The notes under the pieces were generated by a model that saw only the letters and a list, made by a program, of their open reading frames with translations, had not been told where the DNA came from and searched no databases. From contig JAUUPT010000046.1 in the NCBI GenBank assembly GCA_030843315.1, positions 1 through 33,522 of the forward strand: a DNA stretch of 33,522 nucleotides, in the 5' to 3' direction. This stretch comes from Bacteroidaceae bacterium (GTDB lineage: Bacteria; Bacteroidota; Bacteroidia; Bacteroidales; Bacteroidaceae). Below, in pieces: positions 1 through 7,927 of the stretch. Positions within the stretch are counted from its first letter, which is position 1. Every line of letters starts with the position of its first letter. Both the position numbers and the translations under genes were made by a program.

Positions 1-9
1 TACAGAAAT

Positions 10-25
10 AAGGTGAAAAGGTGAA
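10..25 (+). repeat. Two direct copies of an 8-nt repeat
   Basis: Two adjacent copies of AAGGTGAA are visible. The unit closely resembles the ARRGTGAT unit of the array between pit and cca at 25135-25215. It may be the edge of a 3' array belonging to a gene just left of the window; that is inference, since the neighbouring gene is not visible. Confidence 0.5.
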
Positions 26-123
26 ACCACTTACAAAATCTCTTAAACGTAACAATTCACACGAAACACCCTACGGCACAGATAAATATAATCAATAAAG
101 AGCCTAAAAAAACAACTTTAATA

Positions 124-154
124 TTGTACATTTGAAATATATTCAATATCTTTG
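124..154 (+). promoter_or_regulatory. Bacteroides-type promoter of the LruC lipoprotein gene
   Basis: A -7 box TATCTTTG (147-154) matches the Bacteroides consensus TAnnTTTG. A TTG at 124-126 lies 20 bases upstream, a normal -33 spacing. Transcription would begin near 160, giving a leader of about 65 nt that contains the hairpin at 179-203. The 225 bases before the first gene hold no other feature I can support apart from the short repeat at 10-25. Confidence 0.65.
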
Positions 155-178
155 TTGCATAAAATAATCAATAATATC

Positions 179-203
179 TGTTATATTATCATATAATATA
201 ACA
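179..203 (+). other. Perfect 11-bp inverted repeat in the 5' leader
   Basis: The arm TGTTATATTAT (179-189) is followed by a 3-nt loop and its exact reverse complement (193-203). The repeat ends 22 bases before the ATG at 226, so it would fold in the mRNA leader or serve as a dyad operator. It is all A/T except for one pair, so the RNA hairpin would be weak. No T tract follows, which argues against a terminator. Confidence 0.55.
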
Positions 204-225
204 ACTCCATTAAACGAAAAAAAAT

Positions 226-2433
226 ATGAAGAGTAGAAGAATTCATCTTTCCAGCGTTCTTCCAATGTTAGTATTGGGAACACTCTTTGTTCTTTCGGCA
301 TGCGAAGACAACAAAAATCTTTACAATCCCGAGAGAGTTCAAGAGGAAGCTAAAAAGGATTTCCCCGTGAAGAACATTGATCCGAACCAGACTTGGGAAA
401 CAAGTGCTGTATGCAACGCCTCTGTTTCAGTGAATGAAAAAGAAGGTGAAACTTATACGATTAAAGTTTATACCTCGAATCCTTACAACACCAACAATAG
501 TGATGCTTTCCTGCTTGCCAAAACAACCGTAGCGAATGGCAAAACAGCAAATTTCAAATTCGATCTTCCCGCAGCATTGCAATATGTGTATGTAATGAAG
601 GTAAATAGCAAAGGATATAGTTCGGCTATACCGGTAGCGGTAGAAAACGGGAATATGAAAGTAGCGTTCGGAAGAGAAGGTACAGAGACGAGGATGGCGA
701 CAACAAGAGGCATATCTTCTATTGTTAATTTCACTGCACCAGACGTTACTGATTTAACCATGTTCCCTACAAAAGAGAGTATTTCAGGATACTCTGATTA
801 TCCTACAAATGATTACACAAATGAGCAAGGGAATTATATTATAACTTCTACTTATAACAAAATTAATTACCAAGGAAATGGAGGAGGAGTTTATATCTAT
901 GGCGATGTAACACTTACATCTTTATACCTTGGTGGTAATTGTAAACTGTTTATATTACCAAATAGTTCTTTGACTTTGAGCAATGGAGGATATTCATTAT
1001 CACAAAGCGGCTCAATGATCAGTATCGGAACTAACGCGACATTAAATGTAAAAAGCGGAACACTACAAGTTTCTAATGCTACCATTTATAATTTAGGAAC
1101 AATAAATGCAAATGCAATAGAAGCAGCAGGGTCTGGCTATATATATAATAGTGGAACCCTTAATATTGACACTAAAGTAAATGTTGCAAATTGGGCTTCT
1201 CTTTTGGTGAATGAAGGAACAATAACTGCAACTTCATTTGAAACACAGGGGTCAAGTTCTTTTTACAATAGTGGAAATGTCACTATATCAAAAGAGTCGT
1301 TCCTAAGTAGTACCGATCAAAAGTGGGAAAACCAGGGATACTTCAGAACCGGTACAATGAAAATAGTAGCCACAAGCTCCAAACTATTAACAGCTTGCCA
1401 ATTATATGTTGACGAATTATTTGATATAAGCACTTCTGATAGCCCCAGCAATCTTTTCAGTGTAGAAGGAGGATCTTATGTACAATGCGGAAGCCTATAC
1501 ATGAATAATGCAAGAGTGAGTTTAGGAGGAAAGGCTTTCTTTAACGTATTAGGCACTGCTAAATACGGTTATAATCCCGGTGGCTTTTATGGCGCAACCG
1601 ACGTATTTGCTTTATTAAAAATAGGTGAAGCAATCCAGGAGCATCCTAATAATAGATATGCTATTGGTTATCAAGGCAATCTTTATATAGCTTGTGACAA
1701 TCACTTTGAGCAAGGCAATGACGGAGGTGCAAATGGCGTTTTCATCATATTTGCAGGAAAAGCACAAATTGTTGGTGCCAACAATGCTGATATAGAGATT
1801 CCCAATAGCAAATGTAATCCTGGCTACCAAGGAACTAGCGACGATGGTGGAGGCAATGACGATACTCCCCTATCATACACCTACGCTTTTGAGGATATGA
1901 ATAAAAGTAGAGGAGACTACGACTTCAATGACGTAGTACTATACGTTACAACTCCTTATGGAGAAGCTGGTAACAAAGCAATAGATATCACCTTAAAAGC
2001 TGCCGGAGCAACCAAAAAGCTGTCAGTATCCTTCAACAACAGAGAAAGCGGAAGTAGTCAACTTCTGTTTGAAGATGTGCATGCAGCTTTGGGAGTATCA
2101 GCAGGCACAATTACCAATACGGGTGAAGAGACAGAATCGGGAACTCCTAAAACAGTTACAGTTGAGGTCAGTGATAATTTCAACTTGACAGAACATGGTG
2201 ATTTCTACATCTTTGATGGGAAAGACAGAGTAGTACATATTCCTAATTTCACAGATGGCTTTAAGAATGGGAATGTCCCCTATGCCATCCGTGTAGCAAG
2301 TGCAACTTGGAAATGGCCAAAAGAAAGAATCAGCATCGCAGATGCTTATGAAGGTTTTTCAACATGGGCAGGGAATGCTTTAGAGGAAACAACTTGGTAT
2401 AATAACTCTGTAAGCGGAAACGTAGTTGAGTAA
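226..2433 (+). CDS. LruC-domain (DUF4842-type) lipoprotein with beta-solenoid repeats
   Basis: Predicted outer-membrane or surface lipoprotein of 735 aa. A signal peptide ends in the lipobox LSAC (residues 23-26), and Cys26 is followed by Glu-Asp, as in exported Bacteroidota lipoproteins. Residues about 220-470 are Ser/Thr/Asn/Gly-rich; a roughly 20-residue repeat with N-x-G at Asn289, 308, 329, 348 and 369 suggests a beta-solenoid. A Gly/Asp linker (about 530-548) leads to a C-terminal LruC domain with the acidic motif FEDMNKSRGDYDFNDVV (555-571), probably calcium binding. LruC proteins are common in Bacteroides but their role is not defined. The gene is AT-rich compared with its neighbours. 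Own promoter and terminator, so monocistronic. Confident on family, not on function; an adhesin-like role would be inference. Confidence 0.85.
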   Translation: MKSRRIHLSSVLPMLVLGTLFVLSACEDNKNLYNPERVQEEAKKDFPVKNIDPNQTWETSAVCNASVSVNEKEGETYTIKVYTSNPYNTNNSDAFLLAKTTVANGKTANFKFDLPAALQYVYVMKVNSKGYSSAIPVAVENGNMKVAFGREGTETRMATTRGISSIVNFTAPDVTDLTMFPTKESISGYSDYPTNDYTNEQGNYIITSTYNKINYQGNGGGVYIYGDVTLTSLYLGGNCKLFILPNSSLTLSNGGYSLSQSGSMISIGTNATLNVKSGTLQVSNATIYNLGTINANAIEAAGSGYIYNSGTLNIDTKVNVANWASLLVNEGTITATSFETQGSSSFYNSGNVTISKESFLSSTDQKWENQGYFRTGTMKIVATSSKLLTACQLYVDELFDISTSDSPSNLFSVEGGSYVQCGSLYMNNARVSLGGKAFFNVLGTAKYGYNPGGFYGATDVFALLKIGEAIQEHPNNRYAIGYQGNLYIACDNHFEQGNDGGANGVFIIFAGKAQIVGANNADIEIPNSKCNPGYQGTSDDGGGNDDTPLSYTYAFEDMNKSRGDYDFNDVVLYVTTPYGEAGNKAIDITLKAAGATKKLSVSFNNRESGSSQLLFEDVHAALGVSAGTITNTGEETESGTPKTVTVEVSDNFNLTEHGDFYIFDGKDRVVHIPNFTDGFKNGNVPYAIRVASATWKWPKERISIADAYEGFSTWAGNALEETTWYNNSVSGNVVE

Positions 2434-2457
2434 TAAAGCAAATTAAAACCAATCTTC

Positions 2458-2494
2458 GGGCTGCGAAATCATTGAATTTCGCAGCCCATTTTTT
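2458..2494 (+). terminator. Rho-independent terminator of the LruC gene
   Basis: A perfect 12-bp stem, GGGCTGCGAAAT (2458-2469) pairing with 2476-2487, has a 6-nt loop and is followed by a run of six T after one A. It lies 25 bases after the stop codon. Confidence 0.9.
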
Positions 2495-2591
2495 ATTCAT
2501 ACACTTTCAACTAAAACATCATCTCCCTTTCCCTTATCCTCTCTTCTGCATTTTTTTACTTAAAAACCTCCCGCCATCCGTTTTCTTTTGC

Positions 2592-2599
2592 TATTTTTG
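2592..2599 (+). promoter_or_regulatory. -7 box of the dxs-trkA-trkH promoter
   Basis: TATTTTTG matches TAnnTTTG and lies 24 bases before the dxs ATG. No good -33 TTTG is visible at the usual distance. The stretch from 2505 to 2580 upstream of it is pyrimidine-rich, with no other feature recognised. Confidence 0.5.
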
Positions 2600-2623
2600 C
2601 ATTTTGTAATCTTCAGATGAGAG

Positions 2624-4528
2624 ATGAAAACAGAACCAACAACATATAACTTGCTAAATGCCATCTCGTTTCCCGAAGACCTGCGTCGGCTTAGTGTAGA
2701 CCAACTTCCGGAAGTTTGTAATGAATTGAGGCAAGACATTATAAAAGAAGTTTCGTGCAACCCCGGGCACTTTGCTGCCAGTTTGGGAACCGTAGAGCTA
2801 ACCGTAGCCCTGCACTACGTATTCAACACCCCTTACGACCGCATCGTGTGGGACGTAGGCCATCAGGCATACGGCCACAAGATACTGACCGGCCGGCGCG
2901 AAGCCTTCTCCACCAACCGTAAGTTCAAAGGCATCCGCCCCTTTCCTTCGCCTGCCGAAAGCGATTATGACACCTTCACCTGCGGACACGCCTCCAACTC
3001 CATCTCAGCCGCGCTGGGCATGGCAGTAGCCGCCGCCGAGAAAGGTGAGAACGACCGCCACGTGGTAGCCGTGATAGGAGACGGAAGCATGAGCGGCGGA
3101 CTGGCATTCGAAGGGCTGAATAACGCCTCATCCACCCCCAACAACCTGCTCATTATCCTCAATGACAATGACATGGCGATAGACCGCAGCGTGGGTGGCA
3201 TGAAGCAATACCTCTTCAACCTGACCACCAGCAACCGATACAATCAGCTGCGCTTCAAGACTTCCAGACTGCTATTCAAGATGGGCGTCCTGAACGAAGA
3301 CCGCCGTAAAGCGCTGATCCGCTTTGCCAACAGTCTGAAGTCCATGGCAGCCCAGCAGCAGAACATATTCGAAGGGATGAATATCCGTTACTTCGGCCCC
3401 GTCGACGGACACAATGTGAAAAACATCGCCCGCATCCTGCGTGATATCAAGGATATGCAAGGCCCGAAAATTCTGCACCTGCACACCATCAAAGGCAAAG
3501 GCTTCGAACCTGCCGAAAAGAATCCGGGCATCTGGCATGCACCGGGCATCTTCAATCCCGAAACCGGCAAGCGCATCAAGGCAGACACCAGCAACCTGCC
3601 TCCCCTCTTTCAGGATGTATTTGGCGAAACGCTGGTAGAACTGGCAGAACAAAATCCGAGAATCGTCGGCGTCACTCCCGCCATGCCCACCGGCTGCTCC
3701 ATGAACAAACTGATGGACCTGATGCCCGACCGCGCTTTCGACGTAGGCATTGCCGAAGGACACGCCGCCACCTTCTCCGGTGGTATGGCAAAAGAGGGTA
3801 TGCAGCCTTTCTGCAACATCTACTCTTCCTTTATGCAACGCGCCTACGACAACGTGATTCACGACATCGCCATCCTTCGGCTACCCGTTGTCCTCTGTCT
3901 GGACCGTGCGGGACTGGTAGGCGAAGACGGCCCGACGCATCACGGCGTATTCGACCTGGCCTACTTCCGCCCCATCCCCAACCTGACGATATCTTCCCCG
4001 ATGAACGAGCACGAACTGCGCCGCTTGATGTACACGGCTCAACTGCCGGACAAAGGCCCGTTCGTCATTCGCTATCCCCGCGGACGCGGCGTATTGCTGG
4101 ACTGGAAATGTCCGCTGGAAGAAATTCCCGTAGGCAAGGGCCGCAAGTTGAAGGACGGTAAAGACCTGGCTGTCATCACCCTGGGTCCGATAGGCAACCT
4201 GGCTGCGCGTGCCATTGAACGTGCGGAACAAGAAAAGGGAATCTCCATCGCCCACTACGACTTGCGCTTCCTCAAGCCGCTGGACGAAGAGTTGCTTCAC
4301 GAAGCAGGCCGTAACTTCCACCGCATCCTCACTATCGAAGACGGTATCCGCCAAGGAGGTATGGGCAGCGCCGTATTGGAATTTATGGCGGATAACGGCT
4401 ATACCCCACGGGTACAACGCATCGGCGTGCCCGACACCTTTATAGAACATGGTACGGTTCAAGAACTGTATCATCTTTGCGGAATGGATGAAGAAGGAAT
4501 TTTCAATCAATTGACGATTGACAATTGA
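2624..4528 (+). CDS. dxs: 1-deoxy-D-xylulose-5-phosphate synthase
   Basis: Condenses pyruvate and glyceraldehyde 3-phosphate to 1-deoxy-D-xylulose 5-phosphate, the first step of the MEP isoprenoid pathway and a source for thiamine and pyridoxal; cytoplasmic and thiamine diphosphate dependent. The 634 aa are full length for the family. Visible hallmarks are the N-terminal IVWDVGHQAYGHKILTGR block, the TPP motif GDGSMSGG (residues 152-159), the catalytic Glu region AEGHAATFSGGMA (Glu378), and the transketolase-like segment DRAGLVGEDGPTHHGVFDL. The C-terminal transketolase domain is present. The last five residues (LTIDN) and the stop codon are encoded by the 7-nt repeat array at 4509-4540. The gene leads a dxs-trkA-trkH cluster with a 12-base gap to the trkA ATG. 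No terminator is seen after it. Confidence 0.97.
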   Translation: MKTEPTTYNLLNAISFPEDLRRLSVDQLPEVCNELRQDIIKEVSCNPGHFAASLGTVELTVALHYVFNTPYDRIVWDVGHQAYGHKILTGRREAFSTNRKFKGIRPFPSPAESDYDTFTCGHASNSISAALGMAVAAAEKGENDRHVVAVIGDGSMSGGLAFEGLNNASSTPNNLLIILNDNDMAIDRSVGGMKQYLFNLTTSNRYNQLRFKTSRLLFKMGVLNEDRRKALIRFANSLKSMAAQQQNIFEGMNIRYFGPVDGHNVKNIARILRDIKDMQGPKILHLHTIKGKGFEPAEKNPGIWHAPGIFNPETGKRIKADTSNLPPLFQDVFGETLVELAEQNPRIVGVTPAMPTGCSMNKLMDLMPDRAFDVGIAEGHAATFSGGMAKEGMQPFCNIYSSFMQRAYDNVIHDIAILRLPVVLCLDRAGLVGEDGPTHHGVFDLAYFRPIPNLTISSPMNEHELRRLMYTAQLPDKGPFVIRYPRGRGVLLDWKCPLEEIPVGKGRKLKDGKDLAVITLGPIGNLAARAIERAEQEKGISIAHYDLRFLKPLDEELLHEAGRNFHRILTIEDGIRQGGMGSAVLEFMADNGYTPRVQRIGVPDTFIEHGTVQELYHLCGMDEEGIFNQLTIDN

Positions 4529-4540
4529 TAATTGACAATT
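4509..4540 (+). repeat. 7-nt tandem array at the dxs/trkA junction
   Basis: Four copies of a 7-nt unit, RATTGAY, plus a partial AATT run without a break from inside the dxs coding end, through its TGA (4526-4528), to the base before the trkA ATG at 4541. Seven is not a multiple of three, so a gain or loss of units inside the coding part could alter the Dxs C-terminus as well as the leader length before trkA. Confidence 0.85.
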
Positions 4541-5881
4541 ATGAAAATAATCATTGCCGGTGCCGGCGCAGTAGGCACACATTTGGCTAAATTGTTGTCC
4601 CGCGAGAAACAGGACATCATTTTAATGGACGACAACGAGGAAAAGTTGAGCACACTCAGTTCCAACTTCGACTTGATGACGGTTGCAGCATCTCCTACCT
4701 CCATCAAAGGATTGAAAGAAGTAGGGGTGAGAGAAGCCGAATTGTTCATAGCCGTCACTCCCGACGAAAGTCGGAACATGACTGCCTGTATGCTTGCCAA
4801 CAACCTCGGAGCGCAAAAGACCGTAGCCCGCATCGACAATTACGAATACCTGCTGCCCAAGAACAAGGAGTTCTTCCAGAAGTTGGGCGTAGACTCACTG
4901 ATTTACCCCGAAATGCTGGCTGCCAAGGAGATTGTATCTTCCATCCGCATGAGCTGGGTGCGCCAGTGGTGGGAGTTCTGTGGCGGAGCCTTGATACTGA
5001 TAGGTACCAAGATGCGCGAGAAAGCAGAAATCCTGGATATCCCCCTCTGCCAGTTGGGAGAGCCCGAGTTGCCCTACCATGTGGTAGCCATCAAGCGCGG
5101 CAGCGAGACGCTGATTCCGCGAGGCGATGATGTCATCAAACTGCACGACATCGTTTACTTCACCACCACCCGGAAATACGTTCCCTACATCCGCAAGATA
5201 GCCGGTAAGGAAGACTATGCCGACGTACGCAACGTAATGATTATGGGCGGAAGCCGCATCGGCGTGCGTACCGCACAATACGTGCCCGACTATATGCAGG
5301 TGAAGATTGTGGACAACGACCTGAACCGCTGCAACCGCCTGACCGAGTTGCTGGACGACCGCACCATGATTATCAACGGCGACGGACGCGATATGGATCT
5401 GCTGGTAGAAGAAGGTTTGAAGAACACGGAAGCTTTCGTTGCCCTGACCGGCAATTCGGAGACTAACATCCTCTCCTGCCTCGCCGCCAAGCGTATGGGT
5501 GTCAGCAAGACCGTGGCGGAAGTAGAAAACATCGACTATATAGGTATGGCGGAAAGCCTCGACATCGGCACCGTCATCAACAAAAAGATGATTGCCGCCA
5601 GCCACATCTATCAGATGATGCTGGATGCAGACGTCAGCAACGTGAAATGCCTTACCTTTGCCAACGCAGATGTAGCCGAATTTACCGTGAAAGCCGGTTC
5701 CAAGATAACCAAGCATCCGGTGAAAGACCTCGGGCTGCCGAAAGGAACTACCATCGGCGGACTGATTCGCCAGGGAGAAGGTGTAGTGGTAATGGGTAAC
5801 ACACAGATACAACCGGGCGACCACGTGGTGGTATTCTGTCTGAATATGATGATAAAGAAAATCGAGAAATACTTTAGTTAA
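4541..5881 (+). CDS. trkA: Trk potassium uptake system, NAD-binding regulatory subunit
   Basis: Peripheral cytoplasmic RCK protein that gates the TrkH potassium channel in response to nucleotides. The 446 aa contain two tandem TrkA-N plus TrkA-C units: a Rossmann motif GAGAVGTHLAKLL near residue 7, and a second unit starting near residue 228 at MIMGGSRIGVRTAQYV, with acidic residues at the ends of the following strands. I chose the ATG at 4541 over an in-frame TTG at 4532, because ATG gives the canonical MKIIIAGAG start and the TTG lies in the tandem repeat. The stop is 7 bases before the trkH ATG, so the two are surely cotranscribed. Full length for the two-domain TrkA type. Confidence 0.95.
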   Translation: MKIIIAGAGAVGTHLAKLLSREKQDIILMDDNEEKLSTLSSNFDLMTVAASPTSIKGLKEVGVREAELFIAVTPDESRNMTACMLANNLGAQKTVARIDNYEYLLPKNKEFFQKLGVDSLIYPEMLAAKEIVSSIRMSWVRQWWEFCGGALILIGTKMREKAEILDIPLCQLGEPELPYHVVAIKRGSETLIPRGDDVIKLHDIVYFTTTRKYVPYIRKIAGKEDYADVRNVMIMGGSRIGVRTAQYVPDYMQVKIVDNDLNRCNRLTELLDDRTMIINGDGRDMDLLVEEGLKNTEAFVALTGNSETNILSCLAAKRMGVSKTVAEVENIDYIGMAESLDIGTVINKKMIAASHIYQMMLDADVSNVKCLTFANADVAEFTVKAGSKITKHPVKDLGLPKGTTIGGLIRQGEGVVVMGNTQIQPGDHVVVFCLNMMIKKIEKYFS

Positions 5882-5888
5882 TTGACAG

Positions 5889-7340
5889 ATGATTAACTTC
5901 AAGACAATCATACGGATTATCGGTGTTCTGCTATTACTGGAGACAGTGATGTTTTTCGCCTGCTCCGGGGTATCCTACTACTACGGTGAGGGCGATATGC
6001 TGGACTTCTGGAAAGCAGGAGGCATCACCGCAGGAGTCGGTCTGCTGTTGGCTGCTATTGGCAAGGGGGGTGATAAGGTACTGACACGCCGTGACGGATA
6101 CGTATTGGTCAGCCTGGCGTGGGTGGCATTCTCACTCTTCGGCATGCTGCCTTTCTACATTGGCGGATACATTCCGAATGTCACCGATGCTTTCTTTGAA
6201 ACCATGTCCGGCTTCAGCAGCACAGGCGCTACCATTCTGAACAACATTGAATCGCTGCCCCACGGAATACTGTTCTGGCGTAGCATGACGCAATGGATTG
6301 GCGGCTTGGGAATCATCATGTTTACCATTGCCATACTTCCTATCTTCGGCGTCAGCGGCTTGCAGGTATTTGCTGCCGAAGCCAGCGGGCCCACGCACGA
6401 CAAAGTGCATCCCCGCATCGGTATCACCGCCAAATGGATATGGAGTATCTACGCCGGTATCACCGGCATCCTCGTAGCCTTGCTGATGTTGGGCGGTATG
6501 AACTGGTTCGACAGTGTGTGCCATGCTTTTGCAACTACCGGCACGGGAGGTTTCTCTACCAAGCAAGCCAGCGTAGCCTATTACAATTCGCCCTATATAG
6601 AATATGTGATCTCCGTTTTCATGTTTATTTCCGGTATCAACTTCACCTTATTATTACTGTTCGTCAACCGGAAATTCAAGAAGTTCATCGGTAACGCGGA
6701 ACTGAAATGGTATTTCGGTTCGGTGGTATTCTTCACCACCCTTATCGCCATTATACTTTATTATACCAGCTCGATGGGAGCCGAAGAATCTTTCCGCAAG
6801 TCCCTGTTCCAAGTTATTTCCCTGCACACATCCACCGGTTTTGCTACGGACGACTATATGACATGGACACCCGTTCTTTGGGGATTATTCACCATCATCA
6901 TGTTGATGGGAGCTTGTGCCGGCAGCACCACGGGCGGATTGAAGTGTATCCGTATGGTTATCCTCACCAAGGTATCACGGAATGAGTTCAAGCACATTCT
7001 GCATCCCAATGCCGTACTTCCGGTAAGAGTTAACAAGCAAGTGATTTCCCCCTCTATCGTCTCCACGGTTCTGGCTTTCTGCTTCCTTTATATAGTTATC
7101 ATAACTATCAGTGTATTATTGATGTCGGCTATGGGAGTCGGCTTTGAAGAATCCATCGGTTGCGTGGTCTCCAGTATCGGTAATATGGGCCCTGGCCTGG
7201 GAGATACAGGGCCGGCTTACTCTTGGAATGCGTTGCCCGCTATGGCTAAATGGCTGCTTGCATTCCTGATGCTACTGGGCCGCCTGGAACTGTTCACCGT
7301 ACTGCTACTTTTCACCCCCGATTTCTGGAAACGGAATTGA
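5889..7340 (+). CDS. trkH: Trk potassium uptake system, membrane channel subunit
   Basis: Inner-membrane potassium transporter subunit that works with TrkA, encoded 7 bases upstream. The 483 aa are strongly hydrophobic with many membrane segments and fit the TrkH/KtrB fold of four pore-loop repeats. The four filter-like segments are visible in order: SGFSSTGATI near residue 107, ATTGTGGFST near 215, HTSTGFATDDY near 315, and SSIGNMGPGLGDTG near 430. Full length. No convincing terminator follows; the next 100 bases carry a GC-rich palindrome and a promoter-like box instead. Confident. Confidence 0.95.
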   Translation: MINFKTIIRIIGVLLLLETVMFFACSGVSYYYGEGDMLDFWKAGGITAGVGLLLAAIGKGGDKVLTRRDGYVLVSLAWVAFSLFGMLPFYIGGYIPNVTDAFFETMSGFSSTGATILNNIESLPHGILFWRSMTQWIGGLGIIMFTIAILPIFGVSGLQVFAAEASGPTHDKVHPRIGITAKWIWSIYAGITGILVALLMLGGMNWFDSVCHAFATTGTGGFSTKQASVAYYNSPYIEYVISVFMFISGINFTLLLLFVNRKFKKFIGNAELKWYFGSVVFFTTLIAIILYYTSSMGAEESFRKSLFQVISLHTSTGFATDDYMTWTPVLWGLFTIIMLMGACAGSTTGGLKCIRMVILTKVSRNEFKHILHPNAVLPVRVNKQVISPSIVSTVLAFCFLYIVIITISVLLMSAMGVGFEESIGCVVSSIGNMGPGLGDTGPAYSWNALPAMAKWLLAFLMLLGRLELFTVLLLFTPDFWKRN

Positions 7341-7374
7341 TTTAGGATAAAAAGTGTAAAAATAATCATTTTTT

Positions 7375-7390
7375 GTTATCCCGGGATAGC
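7375..7390. promoter_or_regulatory. GC-rich palindrome at the expected -33 position, candidate operator
   Basis: The core TATCCCGGGATA (7377-7388) is a perfect 12-bp palindrome, extendable to GTTATCCCGGGATAGC with one G/T mismatch. It stands in AT-rich DNA and its right half falls where the -33 element of the 7411-7418 box should be. There is no loop and no T tract after it, so a protein-binding dyad is likelier than a terminator. No regulator is assigned. Confidence 0.4.
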
Positions 7391-7410
7391 AAGAAGAAGG
7401 ATAGTTGTTT

Positions 7411-7418
7411 TATCTTTG
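7411..7418 (+). promoter_or_regulatory. -7 box upstream of the small secreted protein and nuo genes
   Basis: TATCTTTG matches TAnnTTTG. A standard -33 TTTG is missing at the right distance; the palindrome at 7375-7390 occupies that position. The transcript would start near 7423 and the first ATG is at 7443. As I find no consensus box between 7815 and 7927, this may also drive nuoA onward. Confidence 0.5.
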
Positions 7419-7442
7419 CAGCCTCAAAAAGAGATTTGTGGT

Positions 7443-7814
7443 ATGAAGCAATGCATTAAATATGGTATATTCATCATACTCGCAGCCTTACTGCACAACG
7501 GTGCAATAGAAGCCGCGAGCTTTTCATGCACTTCTGCCGACAATAAGACCGAATGCAGCATTTCATCACAAACTCCTATCGCACAACAGGCTATCCGTAA
7601 CTTTTATGACTTGCTGGCGTCAGTTTCGCTCTGCCTGGAGCACTTAGACAACACACAAGTCCCCACCGACAAAAGCATATTCCGACGTATCTACATCTAC
7701 AAGATGCAGCAACATGCCTATGCTCCGGAGTGCGACCGCCTGTTGTACCTATCACCCCACCCCATGCCCGATGCCAACTACTACGTGTATGGGCTGAGAA
7801 AGATTATCATTTAA
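7443..7814 (+). CDS. Small secreted or periplasmic protein, not recognised
   Basis: A 123-aa protein I do not recognise. It begins with a lysine (residue 2) and a hydrophobic stretch (IKYGIFIILAALLHNGAIEA), a probable signal peptide with cleavage near residue 24 (after AIEA). The mature part has four cysteines, a segment rich in short helices, and the tail ANYYVYGLRKIII. No catalytic motif is visible. The ATG at 7443 is preferred over an in-frame TTG at 7416 because the TTG lies inside the -7 box. It stands between trkH and nuoA on the same strand, 113 bases before nuoA, and could be cotranscribed with the nuo operon. Reality of the gene: fairly likely; function unknown. Confidence 0.65.
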   Translation: MKQCIKYGIFIILAALLHNGAIEAASFSCTSADNKTECSISSQTPIAQQAIRNFYDLLASVSLCLEHLDNTQVPTDKSIFRRIYIYKMQQHAYAPECDRLLYLSPHPMPDANYYVYGLRKIII

Positions 7815-7927
7815 CAGAGGAAGGCAGGCCTAGCCGCTTGCTCCCCACCCCGCCGGACAGCAATTCAGAGGTATTGTCTTCCGGTGTGATGTTTCTATTA
7901 TTATATATCTAAAATCTTATCAGATTT

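Noticed and set aside
4509..4540. Tandem repeats as a CRISPR array (also those at 12055, 14903, 19157 and 25135)
   Set aside because: Units are only 7-8 nt with no spacers and no cas genes nearby.
4532..4540. TTG start for trkA, and likewise for nuoH (10450), the small secreted gene (7416) and the DUF5012-type gene (28954)
   Set aside because: In each case a nearby ATG gives the normal protein start, and the TTG falls in a repeat, an upstream gene, a promoter box or before the signal peptide.
4895..5911. Long - strand open frame opposite trkA; similar long ones opposite nuoL (13437-14165) and nuoM (15208-16278), and a + strand one opposite rfbB (17830-18720)
   Set aside because: All lie opposite clear genes, have biased low-complexity composition (His/Gln/Gly runs) and no family pattern; they are products of codon use on the real strand.
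7730..7912. Small + strand frame between the small secreted gene and nuoA
   Set aside because: It overlaps the 3' end of the preceding gene out of frame and has no signal or motif.
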